Source: Coleophoma eucalyptorum
Lineage: Eukaryota; Ascomycota; Leotiomycetes; Helotiales; Dermateaceae
DNA length: 64,000 nucleotides
Reading direction: 5' to 3'
Assembly: GCA_026120035.1 (NCBI GenBank)
Contig: JALRME010000002.1
Location: forward strand, 1,054,001 to 1,118,000
Part shown: piece by piece, positions 1 through 11,742 of the stretch
Layout of the letters: each line of letters begins with the position of its first letter
Position numbering within the stretch: position 1 is the first letter of the stretch
Notes under the pieces: model-generated
Told to the model about the DNA's origin: nothing
Database searches by the model: none
What the model saw: the letters and a program-made list of their open reading frames with translations, nothing else
Translations under genes and position numbers: made by a program

Positions 1-104
1 AGTTGGTCATAGGCCATTTCTCCTGGTGAGGAGCCTTATTATGAGGCATGTGCTCATGAATCTGCTGTTCCTGGGCCATCTCCACGAGTGATGTAATGAC
101 AAGG
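1..104 (-). CDS. Partial exon of an unidentified protein, running off the left edge
   Basis: On the minus strand a strong acceptor (polypyrimidine stretch ending in TTTAG at 107–105) is followed by an open frame that stays open to the window edge. It reads LVITSLVEMAQEQQ, then a His/Gln-rich stretch, and ends MTN. Alternatively the gene starts at the ATG at 79 (MAQEQQIHEH). I do not recognise the family and only about 34 residues are visible. The poly-T tract before the acceptor favours an internal exon. No upstream donor could be fixed with confidence. Confidence 0.35.
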
Positions 105-1478
105 CTAAAGGAAGGGATAAAAAAAAGAAAATGAGCGGATTCCGAGGTAGGAGAACGGAATAAATAAGAACGACCAAGAAAGGGTGGTCGCTTTGGCTGT
201 GAATCGATCGGAGAACCGCGTGGAATGGGCCGGGTGAGGCTTTATGCTCTCAACCCACCTGCAGCTCAACGAATCTAGCTCTGTCGAATAACGAGCGAGC
301 GGGCGCGTATATGATGTGTAGAAATGTTTAAGAACAGGCGCGATGCTTATTCATAGGTCGTAGCTAGTATATCGGGTGCGGGAGAGAGAATCTGGAGTCA
401 TAGCGATATGGAAGCTTGTTGGGTTGTGCTGTTTGCTATTGTGCGTTGTGCAGCAGCAATGAGGTCATGTATCTGAAGGTGCGTCCTAGAGTTGGTCGTT
501 AACGCAGACCAGTGAAGGGACGGATGCGAAAGTCTGAAGTAGTACGAGGTTGATGCTTTCTCTTTCGCTTTTCCCCACCAAGAATTAATCCCTGCTTGCG
601 TTGACGAAAACCTTGCGCTTAAGAAACGAGAGCCGCGGTTAAGGAGAGCGAGCCTGTCTACGGAACGGAGTCTATCAGCAATTTTATGGAGAAGTGATTC
701 ACGCTTCGTGTAAGGTATATGCTAGGGGGACTATAAACTAAGTACTTTATATTTCATTTGTCCTTTCCCTACTCGCTGACACTTAGCTCATAAAAGATCA
801 CCCAGAAAGCATGTCATGGACTACATGTCCACTACACAGCATGTGGCAGAAGCGGCAATCATATACATAGATTCTAAGCTTGAAAGCGATTGTGAACATC
901 TCTGATAGTCCAAGGACACCAGTCTCCCGATCAGGTTCCGAATAAAAGCCAAGTTACTATGCAAAGCGGCCATAGCACAAGCCAGAGATCGGAAATAGAG
1001 TGGTGAGAAATATGCAGAATATCAATAAGTGCCAAGACAACCCGAAGAGTGGCATGTACATTTGAGGTATGGGGTATAAAATAGAATAGAAGATAAGATA
1101 TCTATATCGCACCTGCCCCAAATCTCAGCATCTCAAGCAAGATAAAGAAAAGTTTGACATGACCGAGTGAAAACTCAACGCATGAAGGGAATAAGTGAAA
1201 TAATGCTATACATATGCAAATGGGTCTCTTGAGAACAACCACGACAACGATATCAACGACAACCCATATAAAAAGACGCCAAATACACACGCCCAGCCTA
1301 TGAGAGACTTTTTTTATAGAGTTCTTCCAATACCATGTTTCCCATCTTTAAACCCCACTTTCAAAAACAAACAGAAATGGATGCGAGAAGAGGGATTATG
1401 AGAGTGGAGTATAAAAAGGACTGTCTCGAATGCCCATGCTCAAATCCACGCGCGATGCCAAAACAAAACACACAAAGA
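105..1478. other. Intergenic stretch without a recognised gene
   Basis: The longest open frames here are about 60–78 codons, overlap on both strands and resemble no family I know. The part next to 1478 should hold the 3' untranslated region of the GDP-mannose pyrophosphorylase gene. The left part may hold an intron and upstream exons of the edge gene. Confidence 0.6.
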
Positions 1479-2781
1479 TTACATGATAATGGCCGGGACA
1501 TCGACATTGACCTTGATGCTTTTATGCGGTAGGATGCTTCCTCCGTTGACGTAGATTTCATCTCCAATCGTAACATCGTCACCCAGAACACTGACATTCT
1601 CGAGTCTGGCCCACTTGCCTACGCTAGAGTTCCAGCCAACGATCGTGCTCTTAACCCAGGCGTGATCCTTGACTTTTGAGCCAGCCAGGAGGACACATCT
1701 CTGCAGACGAACGCCGTCGCCTACAATGACATCTGGACCAATGGTGACGTTGGGACCAATGCGGCAGTTCTTGCCAATCTTGGCTGATGGGTCGATCAAG
1801 ACGTTGCCGCCATGAACATATGGTGTGCTTGGGGGTGATAGGAGTTTTGAGCCCTTCTTAGTGAGAGAGGAAAGGTAAAGGCATGTTCCAGAAAGGAAAT
1901 CCTTAGGCTGTCCAATATCCATCCAGAAACCCTCCAAATCCATAGAGTGCAATTGTCCATCCGCGCAGATGGCCGGGAAAGTCTCGGTCTCAATGGAAGT
2001 AGGACGTAAATCAATTCGAGAGAGGACGGATGGGTTGAAGATGTAGATACCGGCGTTGATACGATTTCCAACGAACTCAACTGGCTTCTCGACGAATCGG
2101 TCGATGCGCGATGCGTGGTTTGGCTTGTGTACTACAACACCATATTTTGAGGGCTCCTCAACCTTGGTAACCATAATGGTTCCCTCATCGCCATGTGCCT
2201 TGTGGAATGCGGCGAGATCTGAAAATGGGTATTCGCAGATGACGTCTGAGTTGAGGACGAAGAAAGGAGTGTCGTCCTTTCCGAGGACTTTCTCCGCGAG
2301 TTTCAGCGGACCTGCAGTTCCAAGAGGCTCGCTTTCGATAGAGAAGGTGATGTTGACGTTGAATCTGGCAGAGTACTATGTCATGCAATAAGTAAAGAGT
2401 GTCATGGAAACGCATCTGCCTAAGCTAAAGCATACCTCAGACAAAGCCTTCTCCATAATCTCAGGACGGTAGTTCACAGCGAGAACGATATCTGTAACTC
2501 CGGCACCGGCCAAAGCCTCAACTTGATGCAGAATCATGGGCTTGTTTCCAAACTCCACCAATGGCTTTGGGAGAGTAAGGGTCTAATGGGTTCGTCAGCT
2601 GCTGAAGGCATTCTGAGCGCAGTTCGAAATCTGCGCGGCATTTTGGTCATGATTGCGAGTGAACGTACGAGAGGTCGCAAACGGGTACCGAACCCACCAA
2701 CGAGAATGAGGGCTGTAAGTCCATATTAGCAGCTGGAATGTGCGGGAGATCTAGCAGAGGATGGCGCGACATACCCTTCAT
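1479..2781 (-). CDS. mpg1: Mannose-1-phosphate guanylyltransferase (GDP-mannose pyrophosphorylase)
   Basis: Makes GDP-mannose from mannose-1-phosphate and GTP in the cytosol. GDP-mannose is the donor for N- and O-mannosylation, GPI anchors and wall mannan. Exons (minus): 2781–2775, 2712–2669, 2582–2436, 2375–1479, joined to 364 aa, the usual length of the family. The first exon is only 7 nt (ATGAAGG); splicing restores [17 protein letters not shown], the nucleotidyltransferase signature with the GG-x-GTRLRPLT loop, followed by PKPLVEF. The N-terminal Rossmann-like domain (about 1–235) carries FVEKP and NAGIYIF. The C-terminal part (about 250–364) is a left-handed beta-helix of hexapeptide repeats ([20 protein letters not shown]) ending in the conserved VPAIIM. 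The very high conservation of this family makes the call secure. Confidence 0.96.
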
Positions 2782-4597
2782 CTTGGCAGAGTGATTGATG
2801 AAATGTGAGGTGAAGCTGGGTGTATATGGTAAGGGCGCAAAGAATTACCCCACACTCGAGACTGGCTGGAGACGGTGTGCAAGAGGTCAGAGAGATGGTC
2901 AAAGAGCAAATGATCCAGCAGCTGCTATGAATTGAATCGGTAACGAGTGTCTGTCTTGGAAGGCAGAGAAAAGGTGGCAATGGTGAGCTTTGTCTGGCCA
3001 GGAGGACTGGAGTTTGGGAGGTTTGGGAAATCGATATAGCAATAAATTAAATTCGGGAATCAGAGGCTCAGAGGACACCTGTTGCGCGCGACTTAGGCCC
3101 GGCGGGAATTGGCGTCCAGGTTTATTTCGAGCCACACCTCGCTTGATCAGGAAATAGGGGCTAGAGGCTCTCCGCTGCACTTCGCGGACCCAATGTCGAA
3201 GGGTTGGATTGTTCGGGCCGCCAGCTCCTTGCCTCGTAGTCGTACGCGTCGGGGTTTCAAGAGCAGCTGCGGCAAGCCTGGGACAGTGTGAATGTGACCA
3301 CAATATATAAATGCCATGAATCGTCCCATCCTCTGCCCTTCCCTCCCTCGTCTCGCCTCTCTACATTTCACCTGACAGACGCACCGTCACCCGCTAGCCC
3401 AACTCCCTCGCAGTCAGTCCAGGTACAAGTATCGGGTACAGCGACAGAAGTAGGGAGAAGTAGGGTAAAGCCGGGTCGATGCGTTTGTGGCCGTTACTAT
3501 CTTGAGCTCAACATCTGACTGACGGAGACCACCAGTCTCGTTCCACAGAGCGGCGGTGCAGGTTCTATACACAAACACGAGACCACCGTTGACTGCAACA
3601 TTCGTGCAGCACACGAAGATGGCGATGCCGGGAACGCCACACTTGCATACCCTCCACATCTCTCCACAATGCCCTCGTATCAAGTAAGGAGTTTTGGATG
3701 AGATGAAGGACTGCAAGAAAAGCATTGGCAAAGTGTCATTATCTTCCCTCTTCAGCTACCAGCCACAAGAAGGGAATTGAGCGTGTCAAAATGCAAAGCC
3801 CTTATTGGACGGAAGTAGCGCAATCATGCCTGTGGCATTATTTTTCTTCATATCTGGTCGGTTCATCAGGTCATTAACTTCGTTAAGCGCAAGCGCAAAT
3901 CGCAACATCAAAATATCAAATGATGAGTATGAATGAACAAGTCCGCCCAAAGAATGCACACAATTCCAACCACGAAAACATTTTCAAATAGCCTTTCCCA
4001 ACCCTTCTTCCCACAATGATTCGTCATATTTTTGGGTCGTTCCTTTCTTCTGGGGGGGTCATGAAAGTCGTTACGAGAGAAAGGGACATGTTTAAACAAG
4101 GGAACCGCGCCACGCTTGCTAAATGCAGAAGAAACTCGCTGGATAGGTAAATAATTCGAGACAACAAGCCTCCAAAAGCCACAGTCCCTCATAATTTCTG
4201 CTTGATTCCCGCTTTGCAGATATGAAGGAAGATTGCCTCGCCAGCCTGTGAGGTGAATGCAATATTAGACAGTTGAATGAGTGAGTTGCCTCGGATATCC
4301 AGACGGATGGTACTGTCAAACCCATGCCGTGAAATATGCTGATCTTTAAAATAGGTCTGTGAAGGAGTGTGCATTTCGTGTCGTCAAAGGCCGTAAAATA
4401 TGAAACCGTGATGCTCAAGTTTGTGAAAGCAAAATGTGCCGCCTTTTGATTGCGCCTTTGGCACCGTAAGGCAATTCCTATTGACCGCAGTGCAGTCATG
4501 GTATCTACGTTGGGATGGAAGAGGTCCCAAACCGGACTTGGTCTGAGCATGCGAACTCAGCTTCAAAGCGTCTACGATAATCTGTAGATGTGTTCGT
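2782..4597. other. Promoter side of mpg1 and 3' flank of the dsRBD gene; no gene seen
   Basis: Both flanking genes are on the minus strand, so this holds the mpg1 promoter and leader (right of 2781) and the 3' end of the dsRBD gene. Open frames up to 143 codons exist on the minus strand but show no domain and overlap frames on the other strand. Confidence 0.55.
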
Positions 4598-5257
4598 TCA
4601 CTCAGAGGATGCAGTCGAGCTACTGCTGCTGAGATTTGCAGAATGGCTTCGTCCTCCGTGCTTTCGTCGTGATCTACCACTGCTCTCATTCGCAGGTAAT
4701 CCCTGGACAACACCGTTGCGGGCCAACATCCCTCCATTTACTGAAAAGTTGCGGCATACCATGAAGGCTCGCATGGCAGCGTTTTCCTGGGCAAGTCCAT
4801 CTGACTCATATGCAAGATCCGTTTGATATTCTCGGCCATTGACGAGGACCAAGCAAGTGTAACCCGAAGTGCTTCTATATGTCTCGTACAAAGGATCTCG
4901 CCAACCTCGTCGACGGCAAAGGCCTACTCCGTATGTTAGTGGCAGGCAAGTAAAATGTGCCACAGTAGCACGGTAGCTAATACCCGGACAGAATGTTTAA
5001 AATAAATGCAAGTACGGTCGATAAACCAATTCTGTCGAGCAAAAACAAAAAAAACTGGGCAGAGATAGAAGAACTTGTTACACCAATTGGATAATGAGAG
5101 AATAGCTCAGTACCCATCCCCGAGGTCATTTCGTGGCACACATCGCACATTTAAAAATTGGAGACGGAGTGAATCACAGTTCCCAAGAATGTGGTAAGGT
5201 TTTCCCAAGAAGATAGTTCAACGTACTCTCCAGGTAAGACATATAAAAGCCACCCAT
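4598..5257 (-). CDS. Small double-stranded-RNA-binding-domain protein
   Basis: Proposed exons (minus): 5257–5227 and 4923–4598, giving 118 aa. The second exon encodes most of a dsRBD-like fold: RRRGWRDPLYETY (end of helix 1 and strand 1), TCLVLVNGREYQTD (strands 2–3), and LAQENAAMRAFMVCRNF (helix 2). A conserved-looking tail NGGMLARNGVVQGLP follows, then a basic and serine-rich end (SGRSRRKHGGR, SSSSSTASSE). Helix 1 is completed only by splicing the 31-nt exon, which supplies MGGFYMSYLES ahead of LCRRRGW. Donor GTACGT and acceptor CGGAGTAG with a CTAAC branch point support the 303-nt intron, long for this genome. An upstream TGA closes the frame before the chosen ATG. A longer 5' model using an acceptor at about 5270 is possible. 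The partner RNA and role are unknown. Confidence 0.72.
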
Positions 5258-7657
5258 TTTGTCCAGGGTCTGTCACAATTGATCGGGGCTTAACGAAGAT
5301 GGCGTCCTTGAGGGGATGTGGTATGACAATACAATCCGAACCAAGAATTTTCGACCAGTAAAGCCTTGGAAACCTCGTTGACGATGCAATTGAGCCCAAC
5401 CGTATACAAGGAAATATGCACAAATATCAATTGAATGTATGTGAAGACTGTAGTGTGTGGTCGACGTCGTGGTATTGAATGATAAGGCTGACAGTTCGAG
5501 TGGGTGGTCGGGGGCTCTGTGCAGAATTTCATCCATCGAAGGCGAGATATGTGTGATTTATTGCAGACTCTAAGGTTAGCGTAGGACAAGGATTGCGGAC
5601 TCAACTCCCGCAGAGAACATTCAAGCGCCGTCCAGATAGGGCCAGACATTGTGCAAGATGCAAGAAATGAATGCGGCTCTTCTCAGTGTGACCCATAACG
5701 ATGTGCTGGCGTGTGTCGTTGCCAGTTGATAATTCTCAAGAGATTAGGCAACTCCACCACAGCATGGGAACGCATATTAGGGGATGATCTATGTAGCTCA
5801 GAGAGTATCAATTCGCCCTTCTGAGGGAGGTCTGCATGCTCGAAATTGTCGATGCAGCATCAGTGGCGAAACGCTCAACGCCGAGTACAAGCGCCGCGCA
5901 AACCGGCTCGGGGGGGCAGACAAGTACCCTTTGGTGCAGAGAGAACTTCATGCCGCTGGGAAAGTTGCTCGTAAAAAAATTTATTTGTGAGCGTGATGGT
6001 ATGGTCTATTGGGATCCGCCGGGCTGGCCGCTAATGCAGAGAAATCGCTGGCTCCACGGTTCGACCTCGATGCACGAGAAACGTCAGAGATTCATCGTCG
6101 TTAGCCAGGGACAGAACCCCTCGAACCTGCCTCTCTCCGAATCGCTATGCCCGGAGAGATATGTTGAAAGTACTTGCAATGGCCAAGGTACTTTCAAAGA
6201 GGGGACGATTATCCTCTGCCCCGCACTACAACGGCGTCTCTGGCACTGAACATTCATGTAAGCGAGAAGCGTTCCTGCTGAATGACTGGAGTAGGACTTG
6301 ACACGAAGTCGGTGAGCTATCGGTGCATAAAGAGTGGCTGGACTGAGCAGCTTGATTATGCTTGATGGGCATCAAAGGCCTTGTGCAACCGGAGAAAAAG
6401 GGCGCAAGGCAAACAGCCAGGCCTACTCAGACTAGCTGCGACAAGGTTGTGTGAGCATGCAATGATGAGTTGGCAATGCGCTTGAGGTCCTAAGGAGTAA
6501 GGCCATATGCTGCAGAGCTTGGAAGAGGGATACGCCGAAGTATATGAGGAAGCAGTGAAGGAGCATGAAGCAGGACATCTTCAAACGAAATAAGCTCAGG
6601 GGGGCTCTTGAACCGCCCTCGATCTCAACATGTATGGTTCACATTATGGCAAAGGATCTGTTGAATCAGCGTCTGCAACGGCGCTTAGGGCTGGGGCTAC
6701 GATTTGCATCTTTGTGGATTTCCAGTGTACCTTACTGCGCAGTCTCACTTCAGCATCAGTGGCACCGAGGAAATGCGTCGCAGAGCATGGCTAGATGAGA
6801 TGATAACTGACGACGTCTTCCAAGGACCCTATCATCATCGAGTCAGGCGAAGTCCTTGAAAGTCCAGAGGCGGGAAAGTCTTCCAATTCGCGGAAAGCCT
6901 GCGCAACGTATGGTCTGCCGCTGATTATGCAGCTAAAAAGCCGATGCAGAGGGGTTGATGCACATGCCCGAAGCGAATGTCGTGGAAGTGGAAAAGGCAG
7001 GCTGGTTGGTCGCTGAGCAGTCCGACCTCAGCAGCAGAACCATTTCAAACGCTATTGTGAGTGGAGAGAGTGGAGAGAACAGTAAGAAAGAGGAAAGCCT
7101 AGGGAAGAGGGTGCAAAAAGACACATGAGGTCCAGGGGCGGGAAAAATAAAAAGCGGAGCGAGGCCACCTTGACAAGCGAGCCATGCTTCCCAAAAGTCG
7201 TGATGAAAAACTGATGATTGCTATCGTACTGTAACAGCCATTCTTCGCAAGAGTGAAGGCGAACAATTCCATCTGGTCCGCATCTATACATGAGCTGTCA
7301 CTCTAGGCTGCATATTTTGCATGCGATTGTTAATTAGTATTGGAGTGCATCGGACTAAAAGGCCATTGAGACATGTCACGTTTTGATATGCTGCTAATCG
7401 TTAACTGGCTGGGTTTGCAGCATGTAGGTAGCTGGCAGGATCCGAACCGATCCTCGAGGAACTATCTACACGGGCGACGCCCACATGGCTAGGCCCCGGC
7501 CGGGATTGCTTAATTCAAGGAAGCATCATGAATGCTAATGCTCATGTACTTGCTGTGAGCAACGCAATCCTCTGCAGGCGAATTGAACAAGGAAAGGGAA
7601 CACCTCAGCCATGCAACCTGCCATGTATTATCCTCCAGAATCTTATGTTGCATAAAT
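5258..7657. other. 2.4-kb spacer without a recognised gene
   Basis: Lies between two minus-strand genes, so it should contain the promoter of the dsRBD gene and the 3' end of the farnesyltransferase gene. The longest frame (5836–6249, plus, 137 codons) has no recognisable domain and a composition like random sequence. Nothing else stands out. Confidence 0.5.
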
Positions 7658-9490
7658 CTATAATCCTCTCTGGGAGCTGAAGTATGCTCTCATTTCTTCT
7701 GCTCGACCTTGACATATCACAAACACCGGGTGCAGCATTTCAACCCTATCCTGCTCATCGTATATCTGCGAGTCATCGAGAGCAGGTTCTGCAAACCATT
7801 GGTATGCTGAGGTTAAAGTACTGTCCGGATCGTTATTCGTAGAGACATTGAAGTGCCACTTGTGCTGTGCAGAACTTAAGCCAGCTAGAACATAGCAGGT
7901 ATGATATGAATCAGACATACTGCCCATGGTATTAGCAAGGACTCAATAGGTAAAAAGAGCTAACATACTGGCTTGGCTTGTCTCGTAAACCTCCCCGCTT
8001 CCCAAAGTCTTGGCAACAGCAGAGGATGTATCTAATCAATCCCTCACGGCTGAACAGGCTCCCAACGCTCGCCTCCGGGATAGCCTCAGCACTGCCCTCT
8101 TTCCCTAAATGACCATCAAATGGACCATTGAGAGAGGCCTCGAGAAGAGGCCAGCAGCCTCCAACCCAGTGACTGTAGCAGCCATCAACGAGCTTGTTGG
8201 TCCGTCCTGAGAAACCTCCTTCTGGTGCGTACTGGCGAGATGAGAGCCAGGAGATGAGTCGTGGAACATCAATGTATCTAGAAGAAACAAACTCATAAGC
8301 CTTGCCGCGATCCAAATAATCTGATTCGTCCTCCAACTTACTTTGGTATCATAATATGCGGATCGCCTAAAACACATAGGCATGCAAGAGCACAGAAAGC
8401 ATATGCGCCATGAGCTTCTGCGTCTGGGCTCCCCGAGAAGCCACCTTCGAACGATTGACCTGCGCTGATGAGCATAATGCAGATATTGCGTGCATACAAT
8501 ACTTACATCTAGCTACCCATTCAGGAAGGTTGGTAAGCAGCGTTGCTCCGTCAGATTGCCACGCAGGAGATTCGCGTGGTAGTTCCAGAGGAAGATCGAG
8601 AAGTGTGATTATGACAGCAGCACAATATGCGCCACTTTCTCGTTCTCAGTAATTTCGCCATGCCTATAGCGATTCAGAACTTACCGGATATCCTCCTCTC
8701 CACCTACAGACATTTGGAATCCTCCATCCGGTTGCTTTAACACCGCAAGCCACTCCCTCATTGCTTTTCTATCCACGAGGTCGAAGGCTTCTTTACCTCC
8801 GACGATAGCTAGAGACAGTAATGAGGCATATGTAGACGCTAGATGCGACATCTGTCCGTTTCCCCCACCAAAGCCTCCCGTTGGATTTTGAATTGGTCGC
8901 AGAGTTGAAATAACCCTCTCCCTATATTCCGACACATCCTCACCCATAGCTGAGAGTCCAGCCAAGGCCCAATAAAACATCCATGGCCTACTGGCATCAG
9001 CTGCTACAAATTGGGGCGGCAGGCTCCTGAGACCTTTGTGCAAAAATTGAACGTGCCGTTTGCGGTCTAAGTGCGGGACGCCATGCTCGTTGACAATGAT
9101 TCCTTGCTGTGAACCAGAAAGGAAAGGTAGACATTCATCAACAGTCTCATCTTGAATCTGGGAAGTTTCCGTCACGAGAAAATCCCGCAACGGAGGATAT
9201 GAAGTGAAAAGATCTGGCACCATACTTGCTGACGCTGTCCCGACTGACATCATGGCAGGGTGGCTGGATGGTCCTAATCTGTGTACAAATTCTCGATTTG
9301 CAAAATCACCAGCTTCACCTGATGACGATATCGCTTCTTCTTCGATGATGAACCCTGTCTGCGGAGGTTGCGGATTATTTCTGAGCATGCCATCCAGGTT
9401 GTCTGAGCGTGAAGATGAAGCAGCCATACCAGCTCTTCTTTGAAAGATCACACGGCGGTGCGGCTTGCTTCCTTTGACATTCCTCGGCAT
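7658..9490 (-). CDS. ram1: Protein farnesyltransferase beta subunit
   Basis: Catalytic subunit that, with the alpha subunit, transfers farnesyl from farnesyl diphosphate to the Cys of CaaX proteins (Ras, a-factor-like pheromones, some Rho proteins). Exons (minus): 9490–8685, 8634–8507, 8459–8342, 8277–7969, 7919–7658; joined length 540 aa. The prenyltransferase alpha/alpha barrel repeats are clear: GGFGGGNGQMSHLASTYA, QPDGGFQMSVGGEEDIRGAY, SFEGGFSGSPDAEAHGAYAF and GGFSGRTNKLVDGCYSHW. The zinc ligands of the family are present: Asp382 and Cys384 in LVDGCYS, and His460 in SYHTCY. An N-terminal extension of roughly 90 residues (basic, then Ser/Glu-rich) makes it longer than yeast or mammalian forms. 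A shorter start at Met22 is possible. All five exons keep frame. Confidence 0.95.
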
Positions 9491-11742
9491 TTAAAGCACC
9501 TCCCTTTGGCATCGTCTTCGTATTGTTCCTGAGATGTCATTGTCTCACGAACCGGAAGCACGTGAATTCATGTGGGTATTTTGCAGACGAACAAAAAGCA
9601 ATGCAATTCTCGGTCCCGTGATTCGCTTACGCTGAGAAGACGGGAAGGCCGTCCGCCATCAACGTTCCTGGGCAGGGGCAATATACAACACAACTCACAA
9701 TCGTCAACGGTTCCTCTTGGAAGGTTTCTTTTCTTTTCTGATGTAGAGAGCGTTCAATAATATCAGTGCGCCTCCGCATATTCGTCATTCATGTACCTGA
9801 AGCACGTTACTATGCCTTTGAAACTAACATGCAATTCGTCACCGCAATTGCCGCCATTTAAAGCGCCCCCCCACACCCAACATGTGTCTTGGCTGGCCCG
9901 GCGAAAGCCATGAGCGTCTTACTGACGCGCCAGATCAAGCTTAACTGCAAGTCAACCTCGAGACAGGGCAGTTTGGGATGAAAGATTAAACATTACAGCA
10001 GCCACCGAGTAAAGTGACACTCCACTTACAGCCAGCACAAAACACTGACACACATCATCGAAAGTCAATCGACCGAGCGTGTTCCTTGGATCTCGTAGCT
10101 GTTCATCCGGGAGGTAACACGACTGGATATACACTGCATTGTAGTCTGATTTTGGCGGTTGATTCTGCCTGGCTGCTATGTGCTCGGAATATCCAATTGT
10201 GGGCACTGACTCGCAAGAGAACCCCGCTGCGGGTTGGCCACGGGTTTATTTTCTGTTGCATGATTATTGACATGCAGCTTGTTGCTAGCCCGCGTCCACG
10301 AGCATCAAGAGCCGTGATAGGTACGATGGCGCGAGTGGATTCACATCATTACATGTATTGAAGATCGTTCGATTTGGTGCGGCAGTTCTATACCCTCCTG
10401 GTGGAGATTATTGTTGAGCCGTACCTGAACTGAAACGGGAGATAGATGGGAGATATGGAGGAATAAGGGCCACGATAATCGCTTCTGGCGGCTCATATGG
10501 GGGTGTTGACGGCTAGGGTTGGCAATCCATCTCATACACATCGAGTCAGGAGTCAGATAACTCTTCGGACGAATTCATGCTGCGGCTCTAGGTACACAGA
10601 GAAAGCGGAGAGCATTTCGACAGCTGTTCCGAGAGTGTTTCGATAGCAAGGTCCCGAAAGCTGACAAAGTTTGATGCGCGAGAGCGGCGGCACTGCCAGG
10701 GTACAAAGTAACTTTAGGTACGTACAGCTGGAGCATTCTTCATCTACTGTGCCAGCAACGGCGCTCAGCACATGCTCTTGTTGAGCATGGCAATATATGG
10801 TTCTCGCCGTTCTAACTTGCCCTTGATAACAGGCACGAGGTCCCTCGAGAGCTCTCCCTGCGTGAAGTCGGCAACAGATCGGAGGGGATCTTATTACCCC
10901 TCGCTTGCCCTTTTTGACGGGCGAAGATCTCTTGAACGAAAGCCGCGGGGAGAGACGTGCACGCACAAAGCAACTTAACGAAGGGACTGGAGTTTATGTA
11001 CACCCAGGATGGACCATGAACAAGACAACTTGCCCTCACGGCAGAGGTCATGATAGCTCTATCCACCCCTTCCCCTCAGGCCTAGACACCACCGCATGCC
11101 GAGTGGGATGGCGGAGGGCGATGATTGGCAAGCGTTGAGCCCTTGACGACGCTCGCCGTGGGTGGCCGCAGCAGCAGTGAGCAGAGGCGCACCAGAAACA
11201 GGATCGCGCGCATGCAGCGTCTCTGGTTGCGATACAACCACTGGCCACCTGATGTCTTGGTGGTGTAAGTACTTGCAGTGAGCAGGGTCGGCAGGTGCAG
11301 TAGCTCGCTTTTCACAGTCGGAGGATGCGCAAAGATGGGGAGCCACTTGGCGCAGCTTGATAGAGTCGTGTTGCCCTGGGAGGCTGGTGGTTGGTGCTTG
11401 CTCAGTGCGGGCTAGCCCCTCTGGTTTCTACGTGTCTTGATTGGCGAATTCTCGGCTGGTGCAGGCTGGCTAAGCCCAACGTGGCCTCGCTCGTCGCGGC
11501 GGAAGGCCTTTATTCCCTTGAAAGTCTTGTCGATGGAAACGAAGCTAACGAGAACCCCGGGCTTGTCCATAACCTCTTCTTACCAACTCTCACCGACTTT
11601 TCACAGGCGACACCATCGAGCGGGCCTCGACTTGCTAACCAAAAAGTCGCCGTCCTCACCGTATTCCTTCCTCTCTAAAGAGCGGTGTCTTCGACCCTCT
11701 TCCTGAAATACTATTGACTATTCCAGTCGAAAAACCGCGACG
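9491..11742. other. Divergent promoter region, 2.25 kb, between ram1 and the zinc-cluster gene
   Basis: The two flanking genes point away from each other, so both promoters and leaders lie here. The stretch just before 11743 is pyrimidine-rich (CTCTTCTTACC, CTTCCTCTCTAAAG), as expected for a fungal leader. Open frames of 66–137 codons are present on both strands but overlap one another and show no domain. Confidence 0.55.

Noticed and set aside
5836..6249. 137-codon plus frame
   Set aside because: No domain, no splice context, and composition like random sequence; not supported as a gene.
7430..7500. tRNA-like stretch (GGTTCGGATCC on the minus strand)
   Set aside because: The T-arm does not pair properly and no acceptor stem or anticodon arm can be drawn.
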